A stretch of 64,000 nt of DNA from Flavipsychrobacter sp. (GCA_017849575.1 JAFIGV010000019.1:248001-312000); one strand, 5' to 3'. Positions 17,301 to 27,878 are shown, counted from the stretch's first letter. Translations and numbers: made by a program. The notes: generated by a model from the sequence alone, not told the origin.

Positions 17301-20300
17301 ATGAGATTCGCTCTGCGATCCGCCTTATTGGTGCTGATCCTTTTGCGGGCAGACATGAGTTTTGCCCAGGCTCCCGTAGCCAATTTTGTAGCTAATTTGG
17401 TGACAGGCTGCAATCCTTTATGCGTTACCTTCACGAGCACCTCAACCGGCAGCAACCTTTCTTATAACTGGAACCTCGGAAACGGGACGCTTTCTTCTCA
17501 GGTAAACCCTCAGGTATGTTATACGCAACCGGGAACCTACACGGTTTCGCTAACGGTCACAAATTCGAATGGTTCAAACACCAAAACGATCAACAATTAC
17601 ATCACTGTGCTTCCGGGGCCTACGGTTGCTTTTTCACTCAGCCCTACGGCAGGCTGTCCGCCCCTTGCGGTCAATTTTACCAATAGCAGCACCTCTACGA
17701 TACCCGGCGGATTAACCTATCAGTGGATATTTGGCGATGGTACTCCTCCCGTGTCTCAACAAAATCCGACACACACTTATAATTTTCCCCAGCTTTTTCC
17801 TGCCACGCTGTATGTCACAGACGCACAGGGCTGTCAGAACAACCTTACCCACTATGTGGACGTGTACACCCCGCCGTCCATTAGTTTTAGTGCGCCTGCA
17901 AGCCCATGCGATGTGCCGGCCGTTGTAAACTTTTCTTCCAACATTGGGGGGACACCGCCCTACAGTTATCAGTGGGATTTTGGCGATGGTGGAGCCGCCA
18001 CGACTGCAAACCCTACCCATACTTATATTGCCACGGGTGCCTATACCGTAAGGCTTATCGTCACCGACGGCCATGGATGTAAGGATACACTTACCAAAAA
18101 CAATTACATAAACGTAGGTAGTCTGAATCCAAACTTTGCCGTTAACACGGGTTGTGAAGGTACGCCGCTTCACTTTGTCAATACCTCCAACCTATCAGAC
18201 TCTGTGCTCTGGAAATTTGGCGATGGCGGCAAAGACACCTCAGGAAATCCCGATCATATCTACCAATCGTCCGGTACCTTCAACGTAACACTGATCGTTC
18301 ATTACTCTTCCTGCGTTGACTCTATTATAAAACCGGTAACGATCAACCCCAAGCCCAATGCAGCTTACACGTTCAGCCCCCTGCATCCGTGCCCGCCTCC
18401 TTCTACCATTCAGTTTATCAATCAGACAACGGGAGCTACAAGCTATAAGTGGTACTTTGACGACGGCGACTCTTCGCTGCTCAGTAACCCCACCCATACC
18501 TATCTGAACGATACGGCTTTTTTTCCTAAGCTCATAGCCATAAGTAATCAGGGCTGTGCAGATACAAGCTGGCTCGACGATACCGTGGCTATATACCCCA
18601 TGATTTTTCACGCCTGGTGCCTTAATCCATTTGAGTGCATCGGCGATACGGCTTCATTCAATTACTCCACAGGCAGCTTCAATATATTTGCCTCTCCCAA
18701 TACAACCAGAACCTATCCTTACCCAGTGACCAGTTTCTACTGGGATTTTGGTGACGGAGGTACGGCTACCATCAGCAATCCTAAACATTACTATTCTACC
18801 CGTGGCAATCACCGGGCTTCACTTACCATCACTACGGCAAACGGATGTACGTTTACAGACACGGTATTGGTTCAGGTAGGGTTAAAACCGACTGCCAGCT
18901 TCACTTTTTCGCCCGACACGGTTTGCAACCACGGTACCGTAACTTGCGTAAATACCAGCACCAATGCTTCCTGGTATCTCTGGGACTTTGGTAACGGCGG
19001 GAATTACACCGACACTACCGGAGGAATTTACACCTACACCTACGAACAAAGCGGTATTGACACCATCGTTCTTTTTGCCATGGACTATGGCTGCTCTGAT
19101 ACGTTTACTGCCAACCGGCCAATTGTTGTTCATCCGCCTACTGCATTGTTCCAATATCTCCCAAGATGTTCCGATCCTACCTATGTTGATTTTTATGACA
19201 CTGTAAGTATTGAGCCCACTTCGCATTGGTGGAGTTTTGGAGACGGCGATACTACCTCGGCAACCAATCCGGTTCATCATTACCCATCGCTGGGTACCTA
19301 CACCGTGAGCCTCTATACTTACAACAGTATTTATGGATGTACGGACACTATGACCAAAGTAATTACTCTTGTTGATCCCGTACTCACCGTCACCACGCCG
19401 GATACGGCAATATGCGAGGGCGACTCTATTGTGTTTACACCCTCCTACATCGGTTCGCAGCTCCATGATTATTACTGGCGCCACGATAGTTTCTCGCTGT
19501 TTTATCCCTTCCCTCCTTATCCTGATCGAAATAAGTCCACGGGTCCCTGGGGTTATCGTTTTAATCAAAAAGGCATCTACGTAATTAATGTGGTGGCGGC
19601 AGACGAATTGAAATGTGTTGATACGGCCTGGATTACCGTCCTTGTGGCCAAGCCAGATGCGGGCTTCACCGCCACGCCGCAAATAGGATGTGTACCCTCT
19701 AATGTTACTTTTTTAGACACCAGTACTAATGTGCCCGGAGCCTATGATGTCGTCCGAAAATGGGACTTCGGAAATGGCACGGGAACAGCGCTCGCGGCCA
19801 GTACGAACCATTTGTATCCGGTGAAGGGCTGGTATAATGTGCAATTGATTGTGACGGACAATGTTGGCTGTATGGATACCGTTGACCGTCCGAACTACAT
19901 TGAGGTGCGGCAGCCGTCTGCGGCCTTTGTGGTGAACGATAGTAATGCCTGCCGATGGCAGACCCTGAGTTTCACCAATTTGTCCCAGGGTACGCATCTT
20001 ACCAGTCAATGGTTTTTTGGTGATGGAGCTACGGACACCGCCACGCATCCCTCGCACGCTTATACCCAAACGGGCTCTTACACCGTGAAGCTCGTAGTGA
20101 CCGACGACGCAGGCTGCAAAGACAGTTTTACCCATGTTGCTTATATCAGCATCACCAGTGCAACGGCATCTTTTACCGTCAGCGATTCGCTGGCTATTTG
20201 TCCGCCTCTTTCATTGCAGGCTATAAATTCATCGGTCAATGCTATTGCTTATTTGTGGGATCTGGGTAATGGTGCCAGTTCTTCTTTCCAAAACCCTACG

Positions 20301-21884
20301 GCATCTTATTTTACACCGGGCGTATATACGCTTCGTCTGATTGCCGCGAATATGGAAGGTTGTAAGGATACAGCCTACCGACAGGTGCAGGTGCTCGGTT
20401 ATTCCGGGGCATTGCATTATTCGCCTCTTAGTGGTTGCGCGCCGCTTACTGTGGGCTTTAAGTCGCAATTGTTCAATATACCCTCAGTGATCTGGGATTT
20501 CAGTGACGGAGTAACACAACCGGCCAACGGAGTAGATACCGCAACGCATACCTATACCAGCCCCGGAGCCTATGTGCCCCGGTTGATCCTGAGCGACAAT
20601 ACAGGCTGCCAGACATCGAGCGTGGGCACCGACACGATAAAGGTAGATGGCGTTTACGCAGGGTTTGTTACCAGCCCAGCCTGTATCAACACATTGATCA
20701 CCTTTACCGATACCTCCTTCAGCTTTTTTTCTCCACTCCTCTCACGGAAGTGGAATATCAATAATGGTCAGGTCATCAGCACTTCTGCTACAGCGGCAAC
20801 ACTGTTTCCCGGCGCGGGCGTGTATCCTGTGACTATTGTGGCTACCAATGCAAATGGTTGTAAAGACTCAATTACCCGAAATCTAACCGTCTGGGATTTG
20901 CCCAATATCGAAGCCGTGTCAGATACATCCATTTGTAAAGGCGATGCAGCCTTGCTTTCGGTAAAAGGAGGCAGCGTATATGTGTGGAGTCCGGCAACGG
21001 GCCTTAGCTGTACGAATTGCCCCAACCCGGTAGCCACGCCCACGTCTTCTGCCGTGTATAGGGTAAACGGCACCGACGTGCATGGCTGCGAAAACAAAGA
21101 CACCGTGAAAGTAACCGTGCAGACGATCACCACGAGCATAGCAGCTAACGGCGGACAGATATGTCAGGATAGCTCCATACAGTTGAGTGCATCCGGAGCG
21201 CAGGCCTATGCCTGGACACCCGGCGCAACGCTAAACGATAGCAGCCTGAGTAATCCTGTGGCTCGCCCGCGGGTCACTACCGACTACAGGGTTATTGCCC
21301 GGGAGGGTAGTTGTCTTCCTGACACGCATGTGGTGCGGGTTGTTGTATTTCCGCTGCCAACAGTAGATGCCGGACAGGACGTGAAAATTGTAGCAGGTAG
21401 CAGCACCATGCTTACTGCAAAGGGTAGCAATATTGAAACCTACCAATGGACACCCGCCCATACGTTGAGTTGCGGCGGATGTCAGAACCCTACGGCTACA
21501 CCGCCTGCTACAACGTTGTATAAGGTGGTGGTGATGAGCGAGTATGGTTGTCGTAGCTATGACAGTGTGCTGGTGAGCGTGCTTTGCGACCAAAGCCAGT
21601 TGTTCATACCGAATACCTTTTCGCCCAACGGTGATGGACAAAATGATATTTTTTATCCGCGGGGAGTGGGCCTGAGGAATATTCGTTCTTTCAGGATTTA
21701 CAACCGCTGGGGAGAAAAGGTGTTTGAGCGCAGCCAGATACAGCTTAATGATGTGTCGCAGGGCTGGGATGGTACCTATAAGGGCAAGGAGCTAAGCCCC
21801 GATGTATATGTGTACATTATAGAAGGAGAGTGTGAGGGAGGAGAGCAACTGAACTGGAAGGGAGACGTGACGATGATGCGATAG
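17301..21884 (+). CDS. Giant PKD-repeat surface protein with T9SS type-B sorting domain (paralogue 2)
   Basis: A 1527-residue protein with the same architecture as the first paralogue: signal peptide ending SFAQ, about 14 PKD-like repeats, three Ig-like repeats and a type-B sorting domain starting around CDQSQLFIPNTFSPNGDGQND. It is much more similar to paralogue 3 than to paralogue 1 (for instance the DFSDGVTQPANG block and the IKVDGVYAGFVT block are shared), which indicates a second, later duplication. It starts 42 nt after the PorP/SprF stop, and no terminator hairpin was seen in that gap, so an operon of about 15 kb with its neighbours is likely. Confidence 0.92.
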   Translation: MRFALRSALLVLILLRADMSFAQAPVANFVANLVTGCNPLCVTFTSTSTGSNLSYNWNLGNGTLSSQVNPQVCYTQPGTYTVSLTVTNSNGSNTKTINNYITVLPGPTVAFSLSPTAGCPPLAVNFTNSSTSTIPGGLTYQWIFGDGTPPVSQQNPTHTYNFPQLFPATLYVTDAQGCQNNLTHYVDVYTPPSISFSAPASPCDVPAVVNFSSNIGGTPPYSYQWDFGDGGAATTANPTHTYIATGAYTVRLIVTDGHGCKDTLTKNNYINVGSLNPNFAVNTGCEGTPLHFVNTSNLSDSVLWKFGDGGKDTSGNPDHIYQSSGTFNVTLIVHYSSCVDSIIKPVTINPKPNAAYTFSPLHPCPPPSTIQFINQTTGATSYKWYFDDGDSSLLSNPTHTYLNDTAFFPKLIAISNQGCADTSWLDDTVAIYPMIFHAWCLNPFECIGDTASFNYSTGSFNIFASPNTTRTYPYPVTSFYWDFGDGGTATISNPKHYYSTRGNHRASLTITTANGCTFTDTVLVQVGLKPTASFTFSPDTVCNHGTVTCVNTSTNASWYLWDFGNGGNYTDTTGGIYTYTYEQSGIDTIVLFAMDYGCSDTFTANRPIVVHPPTALFQYLPRCSDPTYVDFYDTVSIEPTSHWWSFGDGDTTSATNPVHHYPSLGTYTVSLYTYNSIYGCTDTMTKVITLVDPVLTVTTPDTAICEGDSIVFTPSYIGSQLHDYYWRHDSFSLFYPFPPYPDRNKSTGPWGYRFNQKGIYVINVVAADELKCVDTAWITVLVAKPDAGFTATPQIGCVPSNVTFLDTSTNVPGAYDVVRKWDFGNGTGTALAASTNHLYPVKGWYNVQLIVTDNVGCMDTVDRPNYIEVRQPSAAFVVNDSNACRWQTLSFTNLSQGTHLTSQWFFGDGATDTATHPSHAYTQTGSYTVKLVVTDDAGCKDSFTHVAYISITSATASFTVSDSLAICPPLSLQAINSSVNAIAYLWDLGNGASSSFQNPTASYFTPGVYTLRLIAANMEGCKDTAYRQVQVLGYSGALHYSPLSGCAPLTVGFKSQLFNIPSVIWDFSDGVTQPANGVDTATHTYTSPGAYVPRLILSDNTGCQTSSVGTDTIKVDGVYAGFVTSPACINTLITFTDTSFSFFSPLLSRKWNINNGQVISTSATAATLFPGAGVYPVTIVATNANGCKDSITRNLTVWDLPNIEAVSDTSICKGDAALLSVKGGSVYVWSPATGLSCTNCPNPVATPTSSAVYRVNGTDVHGCENKDTVKVTVQTITTSIAANGGQICQDSSIQLSASGAQAYAWTPGATLNDSSLSNPVARPRVTTDYRVIAREGSCLPDTHVVRVVVFPLPTVDAGQDVKIVAGSSTMLTAKGSNIETYQWTPAHTLSCGGCQNPTATPPATTLYKVVVMSEYGCRSYDSVLVSVLCDQSQLFIPNTFSPNGDGQNDIFYPRGVGLRNIRSFRIYNRWGEKVFERSQIQLNDVSQGWDGTYKGKELSPDVYVYIIEGECEGGEQLNWKGDVTMMR

Positions 21885-21931
21885 ATAGCCGAACTTTTCT
21901 TATTTTTATTTGTCACTATATATGGAATATA

Positions 21932-24900
21932 ATGAAGGATTACCTGAAACTCATCGTGCTGCTCCTGGCGTTTTTACCCGCCACCCGCTCTCAGGCGCAG
22001 CTGCCTACAGCCAACTTTACCGCCACACCGGTAACCGGTTGTAACCCTTTGGTCGTTCAGTTTACAAGCACCTCCACGGGCAACCCTACCAGTTATAGCT
22101 GGAATTTTGGCAACGGTGCGTCCAGTAGTGTTTTGCCCAATCCTTCTGTCACGTACACTGCTCCGGGAACCTATACCGTTTCGCTCACGGTATCTAATGC
22201 CAATGGCAGTAATACCAAAACGGTTAACGGTTTTATCACAGTGCTCCCGCCACCCAATGTGGTTTTTACGGCAAGCCCCACGTCAGGCTGCCCGCCGCTC
22301 ACGGTGACTTTTACCAATACAAGCACCTCCACCGTGCCTGGTCCGCTTAGTTATCAGTGGGTTTTTGGTGATGGGACGCCAATCATTAATAGCCAGAATC
22401 CTGTGCATACCTACACCGGCTCACAGTTGTATCCGGTAGTGTTGCAGGTCATTGACGGACAATCCTGTACCCAGTCGGCTACTCAGTACATCAATGTTTT
22501 TCCGAAGCCTGTTATCAATTTTACTGCAAACAACATCCAATGCGGTGCCCCGGCCGTAGTCAATTTCACATCGTCCATTACCGGAACACCGCCTTACAAC
22601 TACCAGTGGTCTTTTGGTGATGGGGGTCTTTCGGGTCAGGCAAATCCATCGCATACCTACGCTAGTCCGGGACAGTTTACAGTGCGACTGATCGTGACGG
22701 ATGCCAATGGGTGTAAAGACACGTTGACCCGGGTAAATTATGTTCAGATTGGTAGCCTTCAACCCGATTTTTCCGGAAACGGATGCATGGGCTCAGTCAC
22801 CCACTTCACTAATCTGACCCCCTTTGCCGACTCTGTGTTCTGGAACTTCGGCGATGGAGGTACGGATACGACCCACGACCCGGACCATCAGTTCAATACA
22901 CCCGGACCTTTTCAGGTGAAGCTGATTGTTTACTTCGGAAACTGCAAAGATTCGATAACCAAAACGATCAGTCCGTACCCTAAGCCTGTAGCCGCGTTTA
23001 CTTTCAATCCTCAGCAGCCTTGCCCGCCACCGGCCACCATACAGTTTGTGAACCAATCTTCCGGAGCAACGAGTTATACCTGGCTATTTGGCGATGGCGG
23101 CACTTCCTCCGCTGCAAATCCGACGCATACTTATTATAGCGACAGTACTTATCACCCGCGTCTTGTGGTAACCAATAGTTTCGGGTGTTCGGATACATCA
23201 GCTCAGGATACGCTTCAGGCATTCAATCTTCTTTTGACAATGGATTCATTTCAGAAGAATCTCTGTCTCGGAGATACTGCTTTCCCGGTGGGCATTGCAC
23301 TCAGCAGTTTTTTTCAGGGAGGTATTTTATGGAAGTATCCCTATGCTATATCAACCTGGCTGTGGGACTTTGGTGATGGCGGCGTTTCGAACGTGCAATA
23401 TCCGGCACACCTCTATACCGCCCGGGGGCAATACGTGGTTCGTCTCGCAATAACTACGTCGAACGGTTGTACGATCACCGATTCAACATACGTACTCGTC
23501 GGCGTCCGTCCCACCGCAGGTTTTCATTTTTATCCGGATTCAGTTTGTGTTCACGATTCGGTCTTTTTCATAAATACCAGTACGGGCGGCCAATGGTGTG
23601 AATGGTTTATTGGAAATCAACGGATCGTCACTAACGGAATGAACGACTTGAAATTTCCTTATTTCAGAAGCGGCCTGGACACCGTGATGCTTGTTGTATG
23701 GGACTATGGATGCAGTGATACTTTCAGGGCCACCCAGCCAATTTTTGTAAAGCCGCCAACAGCAAATATTTATTACCGAATCAATTGCAGTTTCCCCAGA
23801 CAGGTTCAATTTTACGACACGCTGAGCACTAATCCTACGTCCCATGTCTGGCTTTTTGGAGATGGTACGACCTCCACCGCTACCAATCCTGTCCATACCT
23901 TTCCTGCTCTGGGGATGTATTCTGTATCCTTAGCTACGTACAACAGTTACTACGGCTGCAGAGATACGTTGACCGACACCGTGTACCTCGTCAATCCGGC
24001 ATTGACCGTGTCTGCCCCGGATACTGCCATATGTCAGGGCGATAGCCTGGTATTCACTCCGGCCTATGGCAGCTATGGGGTCAGCAATTTCACATGGTCC
24101 TACGACAATTTTGTTCCTTTTTATCCTTTTGGTACTCCACCGCCTTATTCCAATCAATCGTCCGGGCCATGGGGTTATCGTTTCAACAAAAAAGGCCTTT
24201 ATCGGGTGAATGTCGTTGCCGGCGATATAAATGGATGTATGGATACTGCCTACCAAAACATTATCGTTGCCAAGCCTGCCGCGGGTTTTTTTGCCAGCCC
24301 CAAAGTAGCCTGCACCCCGGCAAATATCAGCTTTACCGACACCAGCAGCAACGTGCCTGGTGCTTATAGCTTAATACGGGAATGGACCTTTGGAAACGGC
24401 AGCGACACGGTGCTTACTGCCACAACAAATCGTATCTATCCCCTCCGCGGCCTGTATAACGTTCGCCTGATCGTTACCGACAACATAGGTTGTAAAGACA
24501 CACTCGAAAAGAAAAACTACATTGATGTGCGGCAGCCCACAGCGGCCTTCACGGTCAACGACAGCAATGCGTGCATAGGTCAGTTGCTGGTGTTCAACAA
24601 TAATTCCACCGGCACCGGAAATAAATATTTCTGGAGCTTTGGAGACGGGGCTACAGACACGGCCAAAATCCCTTTTCACCGGTATGGGCAAATCGGTGCC
24701 TATACTGTGAAACTGATCGTCACCGACAACAACGGTTGCAAAGACAGCCTCGTGAAGACGTCTTATATCCAACTCTCGAAGCCGAGTGCTTCTTTTACTG
24801 TAAGTGATTCCCTGGCTATTTGTCCGCCGCTGTCTTTGATAGCTATCAATACTTCAGTCAGTTCGGTTTCCTACGCATGGGCCATGGGCAACGGATCTAC

Positions 24901-26506
24901 ATCCTCTCTTCAAAATCCTACAGCATCTTATTTGTCACCCGGCATTTATAGCATTCGTTTGATTGCATACAACATCGAGGGATGCCCGGATACCGCCTAC
25001 GGACAAGTACGGGTTCTGGGTTATTCCGGTGCATTGAGCTATGCGCCGTTGAATGGTTGTGCGCCTCTGCTGGTAAAGTTTAAGTCGCAGTTGTACAACA
25101 TCCCTTCTATCATCTGGGATTTCAGTGATGGTGTTACGCAGCCGGCCAACGGTATCGACAGCACCACGCATATTTACAATACTCCCGGAGCTTACGTTCC
25201 CAAACTGATCCTGAGCGACAACACCGGCTGTCAGAATTCGAGCCAGGGTATTGATACTATAAAAGTGGACGGCGTCTATGCAGGTTTCGTTACGACGCCG
25301 GCCTGCATCCGCACGCCTGTTAGCTTTACAGATACCTCATTTAGTTTTTTCACACCCCTTACGGGTCGGCGGTGGAATATCAACAACGGGCAGGCAATAT
25401 CCACTTCGCAAACCGTAACAACAGTTTTCCCGTCTGCCGGTGTTTTTCCGGTAACGATCGTTGCCACCAACGCACAGGGCTGTAGCGACTCGATTACCAA
25501 AAACATCAGCATTTATGGCCTTCCGCTTATAAGCGCCGGCTCCGATACTTCTATCTGTCAGGGCGACTGGGCACAACTATCTGCCAGCGGAGGACAAAGC
25601 TATGTGTGGACACCGCCAACCGGGCTTAGTTGCGACAGTTGCCCAAATCCTAAAGCTGCCCCTACCGCTGCCGCCGTGTACATTGTGACCGGAACCGATG
25701 CGAACGGATGCGTCAATAAAGACACCGTAACGGTAAAACTTCAAACGGTGACTACAAGTGTTGTTGGCAACGGAGGGGAAATCTGTCAGGATAGTGTTTT
25801 GCAGTTGATGGCCAGTGGCGCTCAGCGATATGAGTGGACGCCATCCGAATCACTGAACAACTCTCGGATTCCCAATCCTCTGGCGAGTCCGGCAGTTACA
25901 ACATTATACACGGTGATAGCCTGGGAAGGTAGCTGCCAGCCAGATACACATACCGTAAAGGTGGTGGTGTACCCCACGCCGACGGTCAATGCCGGACCTG
26001 ATGTAACCATTGTAGCAGGCAGCAGCACTTTGCTCAATGCTACGGGTACGAACATCGAAAATTATTTATGGTCTCCATCTGCCTCACTAAGCTGTGACCG
26101 GTGCGGCAGCCCTGAGGCTTCGCCGCGTGTCACCACACAATACAAGGTAATCGTTACCAGCGAATACGGCTGCCGGGCTTCCGACACCGTACTTGTGACC
26201 GTGCGTTGCGACCAGAGCCAGGTATTTATACCCAACACTTTTTCGCCCAACGGAGACGGGCAAAATGACGTGTTCTATCCGCGCGGTACCGGGCTCAAAA
26301 GCATCCGCCTGATCAGTATTTACAACCGGTGGGGAGAAAAGGTGTTTGAACGCAGTCAGGTAGCACTCAACGATGCCGCACAAGGTTGGGACGGTACTTA
26401 CAAGGGCGTTGTGCTCAGTCCGGATGTGTATGTGTACATCCTGGAGGGGTATTGCGAAGACGGCGCAGTCCTGAAGTGGAAGGGTGATATTACCTTGATC
26501 CGCTAA
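21932..26506 (+). CDS. Giant PKD-repeat surface protein with T9SS type-B sorting domain (paralogue 3)
   Basis: A 1524-residue third paralogue, again with signal peptide (residues 1 to about 22, ending QAQ), about 14 PKD-like repeats, three Ig-like repeats and the type-B domain (CDQSQVFIPNTFSPNGDGQND). Sequence is close to paralogue 2 in both repeats and C-terminus, and the distinctive WGYRFNKKG block near residue 755 is shared by all three. It begins 47 nt after paralogue 2. The frame is intact over 4.5 kb, so selection has maintained it. The triplication may provide redundant or ligand-diversified adhesins; no lectin or enzyme domain is visible. Confidence 0.92.
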   Translation: MKDYLKLIVLLLAFLPATRSQAQLPTANFTATPVTGCNPLVVQFTSTSTGNPTSYSWNFGNGASSSVLPNPSVTYTAPGTYTVSLTVSNANGSNTKTVNGFITVLPPPNVVFTASPTSGCPPLTVTFTNTSTSTVPGPLSYQWVFGDGTPIINSQNPVHTYTGSQLYPVVLQVIDGQSCTQSATQYINVFPKPVINFTANNIQCGAPAVVNFTSSITGTPPYNYQWSFGDGGLSGQANPSHTYASPGQFTVRLIVTDANGCKDTLTRVNYVQIGSLQPDFSGNGCMGSVTHFTNLTPFADSVFWNFGDGGTDTTHDPDHQFNTPGPFQVKLIVYFGNCKDSITKTISPYPKPVAAFTFNPQQPCPPPATIQFVNQSSGATSYTWLFGDGGTSSAANPTHTYYSDSTYHPRLVVTNSFGCSDTSAQDTLQAFNLLLTMDSFQKNLCLGDTAFPVGIALSSFFQGGILWKYPYAISTWLWDFGDGGVSNVQYPAHLYTARGQYVVRLAITTSNGCTITDSTYVLVGVRPTAGFHFYPDSVCVHDSVFFINTSTGGQWCEWFIGNQRIVTNGMNDLKFPYFRSGLDTVMLVVWDYGCSDTFRATQPIFVKPPTANIYYRINCSFPRQVQFYDTLSTNPTSHVWLFGDGTTSTATNPVHTFPALGMYSVSLATYNSYYGCRDTLTDTVYLVNPALTVSAPDTAICQGDSLVFTPAYGSYGVSNFTWSYDNFVPFYPFGTPPPYSNQSSGPWGYRFNKKGLYRVNVVAGDINGCMDTAYQNIIVAKPAAGFFASPKVACTPANISFTDTSSNVPGAYSLIREWTFGNGSDTVLTATTNRIYPLRGLYNVRLIVTDNIGCKDTLEKKNYIDVRQPTAAFTVNDSNACIGQLLVFNNNSTGTGNKYFWSFGDGATDTAKIPFHRYGQIGAYTVKLIVTDNNGCKDSLVKTSYIQLSKPSASFTVSDSLAICPPLSLIAINTSVSSVSYAWAMGNGSTSSLQNPTASYLSPGIYSIRLIAYNIEGCPDTAYGQVRVLGYSGALSYAPLNGCAPLLVKFKSQLYNIPSIIWDFSDGVTQPANGIDSTTHIYNTPGAYVPKLILSDNTGCQNSSQGIDTIKVDGVYAGFVTTPACIRTPVSFTDTSFSFFTPLTGRRWNINNGQAISTSQTVTTVFPSAGVFPVTIVATNAQGCSDSITKNISIYGLPLISAGSDTSICQGDWAQLSASGGQSYVWTPPTGLSCDSCPNPKAAPTAAAVYIVTGTDANGCVNKDTVTVKLQTVTTSVVGNGGEICQDSVLQLMASGAQRYEWTPSESLNNSRIPNPLASPAVTTLYTVIAWEGSCQPDTHTVKVVVYPTPTVNAGPDVTIVAGSSTLLNATGTNIENYLWSPSASLSCDRCGSPEASPRVTTQYKVIVTSEYGCRASDTVLVTVRCDQSQVFIPNTFSPNGDGQNDVFYPRGTGLKSIRLISIYNRWGEKVFERSQVALNDAAQGWDGTYKGVVLSPDVYVYILEGYCEDGAVLKWKGDITLIR

Positions 26507-26595
26507 GCCCTTTTATGGAAATGCGCGGAAGAACGAGTCTTTTGGTGTAAGGTGCCGGCAGGAAGTCGCCATTCGGGTAAAACATTTTAAAGGGC

Positions 26596-26603
26596 TAAGT
26601 TTG
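26596..26603 (+). promoter_or_regulatory. -7 box upstream of small membrane gene
   Basis: TAAGTTTG matches TAnnTTTG and ends 19 nt before the ATG at 26623. Confidence 0.55.
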
Positions 26604-26622
26604 CAGTCGCTAAAAAACAATC

Positions 26623-26859
26623 ATGAGTCTTGATACCAATAGCCGCAATGGCATGCAACGTTTTCAAACCATCATGCACCTCGGTATGGGGTGCTTCTAT
26701 CTGGTGGTAGGTATGCTGGTATTGTTTGTAAAATACTTTGGCACAATGGAGTTGTCATCGGGCCTTGCCTACACCCTTGGCACCTTGATGATTATCTATG
26801 GTCTGTTTCGCGTCTGGCGGGGGATAGCAGCGTTGAAATCCGGAAGGAGAGCGCGCTAA
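26623..26859 (+). CDS. Small two-TM membrane protein, unknown function
   Basis: A 78-residue protein with two predicted membrane helices (about residues 18-37 and 45-66) and a basic C-terminal tail (LKSGRRAR). I recognise no family. It has its own -7 box and lies between the adhesin operon and a PstS-like lipoprotein gene, transcribed in the same direction. The good promoter, short spacing and hydrophobic pattern support a real gene. Confidence 0.65.
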   Translation: MSLDTNSRNGMQRFQTIMHLGMGCFYLVVGMLVLFVKYFGTMELSSGLAYTLGTLMIIYGLFRVWRGIAALKSGRRAR

Positions 26860-26944
26860 CAGATTTTTTATTTCGCTGTTAAATTACTGTTACAAGAGAT
26901 TTTCATTCCCCCGTTTATTGAAATATTACATAAACTTGCGGCTC

Positions 26945-27847
26945 ATGCAAAAAATCAGCATTTTCATAGTGACGGCGTTTTCGCTTTTTCTCATAGCTTC
27001 CTGTTCTGAGGAGAAGAAGGGACCCGGTGACACACTCACTTCCGGATCGGTAAACATATCGGTTGATGAGACCTACAGACCCGTGATCGAAGACGAATTG
27101 CGGGTGTTCGACAGCAGTTATCCCGACGCACACATTTCGGCCCGCTATAAATCGGAAGCAGAATGTATTAAGGATTTTCTGAACGACAGTGCGCGATTGA
27201 TATTGGTGACGCGCGACCTTTTGCCTGAGGAAAAGAAGTTTTTGGAAAACAAGAAAGTGGTGGCTACCTCGTTGGCGGTTGCCAAAGATGCAGTCGCCGT
27301 TGTGCTGCATCCCGCAGCTAAGGATAGTTTGTTTTCTGTAGATCAGCTCAAGAGCATACTCACCGGAAATTTTTCAAAGAATTATACTGTGGTGTTCGAC
27401 AATCAGGGGTCGAGTACGTTGCGCTATATGCAGGATTCACTGCTGCAGGGCCAGCCATTAGGAAGCAATGTTTTTGCAGCAAAAAGTAACGACTCCGTGA
27501 TAGAATATGTAGCCAACAATCCGGAGGCTATCGGTTTTGTAGGGGTTAGCTATGTTTCAGATTTTTCTGATCCTGAAGGTTTGGCGTTCACATCAAAAGT
27601 TAAAGTAGCAGAGGTGTACAATACTGCAAAAGGCAGAGCGTTTGCTCCTTATCAGGCGTACATTGCTCCGAATTGGTATCCGCTTACCCGCAAGCTTTAT
27701 TATATCCATCGCGAAACCTATCCCGGACTTGGCACAGGCTTTGCAAACTTTCTGGCAAAAGACAGAGGACAACTGATTTTCAAACAATCAAGACTGTTTC
27801 CTTTAAGGTCGGAGGTGATATTCCGCGAAGCGAATGTGAGCCCCTAA
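26945..27847 (+). CDS. PstS-like substrate-binding lipoprotein
   Basis: A 300-residue lipoprotein (lipobox LIASC, Cys20) of the phosphate-binding PstS family fold. The motif DNQGSSTLRYMQDSLL and the later IGFVGVSYVSDFSDPEG resemble the ligand-contacting loops of these proteins, and the final PLTRKLYYIHRE segment is typical. No pstC, pstA or pstB gene is near. In Bacteroidota such stand-alone PstS-like lipoproteins often sit beside TonB/ExbB-type or TPR genes, as here. Phosphate binding is plausible but unproven. ATG at 26945 is used, because the alternative upstream start adds only residues before the signal peptide. Confidence 0.82.
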   Translation: MQKISIFIVTAFSLFLIASCSEEKKGPGDTLTSGSVNISVDETYRPVIEDELRVFDSSYPDAHISARYKSEAECIKDFLNDSARLILVTRDLLPEEKKFLENKKVVATSLAVAKDAVAVVLHPAAKDSLFSVDQLKSILTGNFSKNYTVVFDNQGSSTLRYMQDSLLQGQPLGSNVFAAKSNDSVIEYVANNPEAIGFVGVSYVSDFSDPEGLAFTSKVKVAEVYNTAKGRAFAPYQAYIAPNWYPLTRKLYYIHRETYPGLGTGFANFLAKDRGQLIFKQSRLFPLRSEVIFREANVSP

Positions 27848-27878
27848 ACGAAAAATATAGACACAGCAATACGTTAAC

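Noticed and set aside
18882-19682. A 266-residue open frame antisense to the second adhesin gene.
   Set aside because: It is the reverse complement of the repeat coding sequence, with no signal or homology; similar shadows occur in the other paralogues.
11619-26506. Triplicated adhesins as an assembly duplication artefact.
   Set aside because: The three copies differ throughout at the protein level and have different intergenic spacers, so they are genuinely diverged paralogues.
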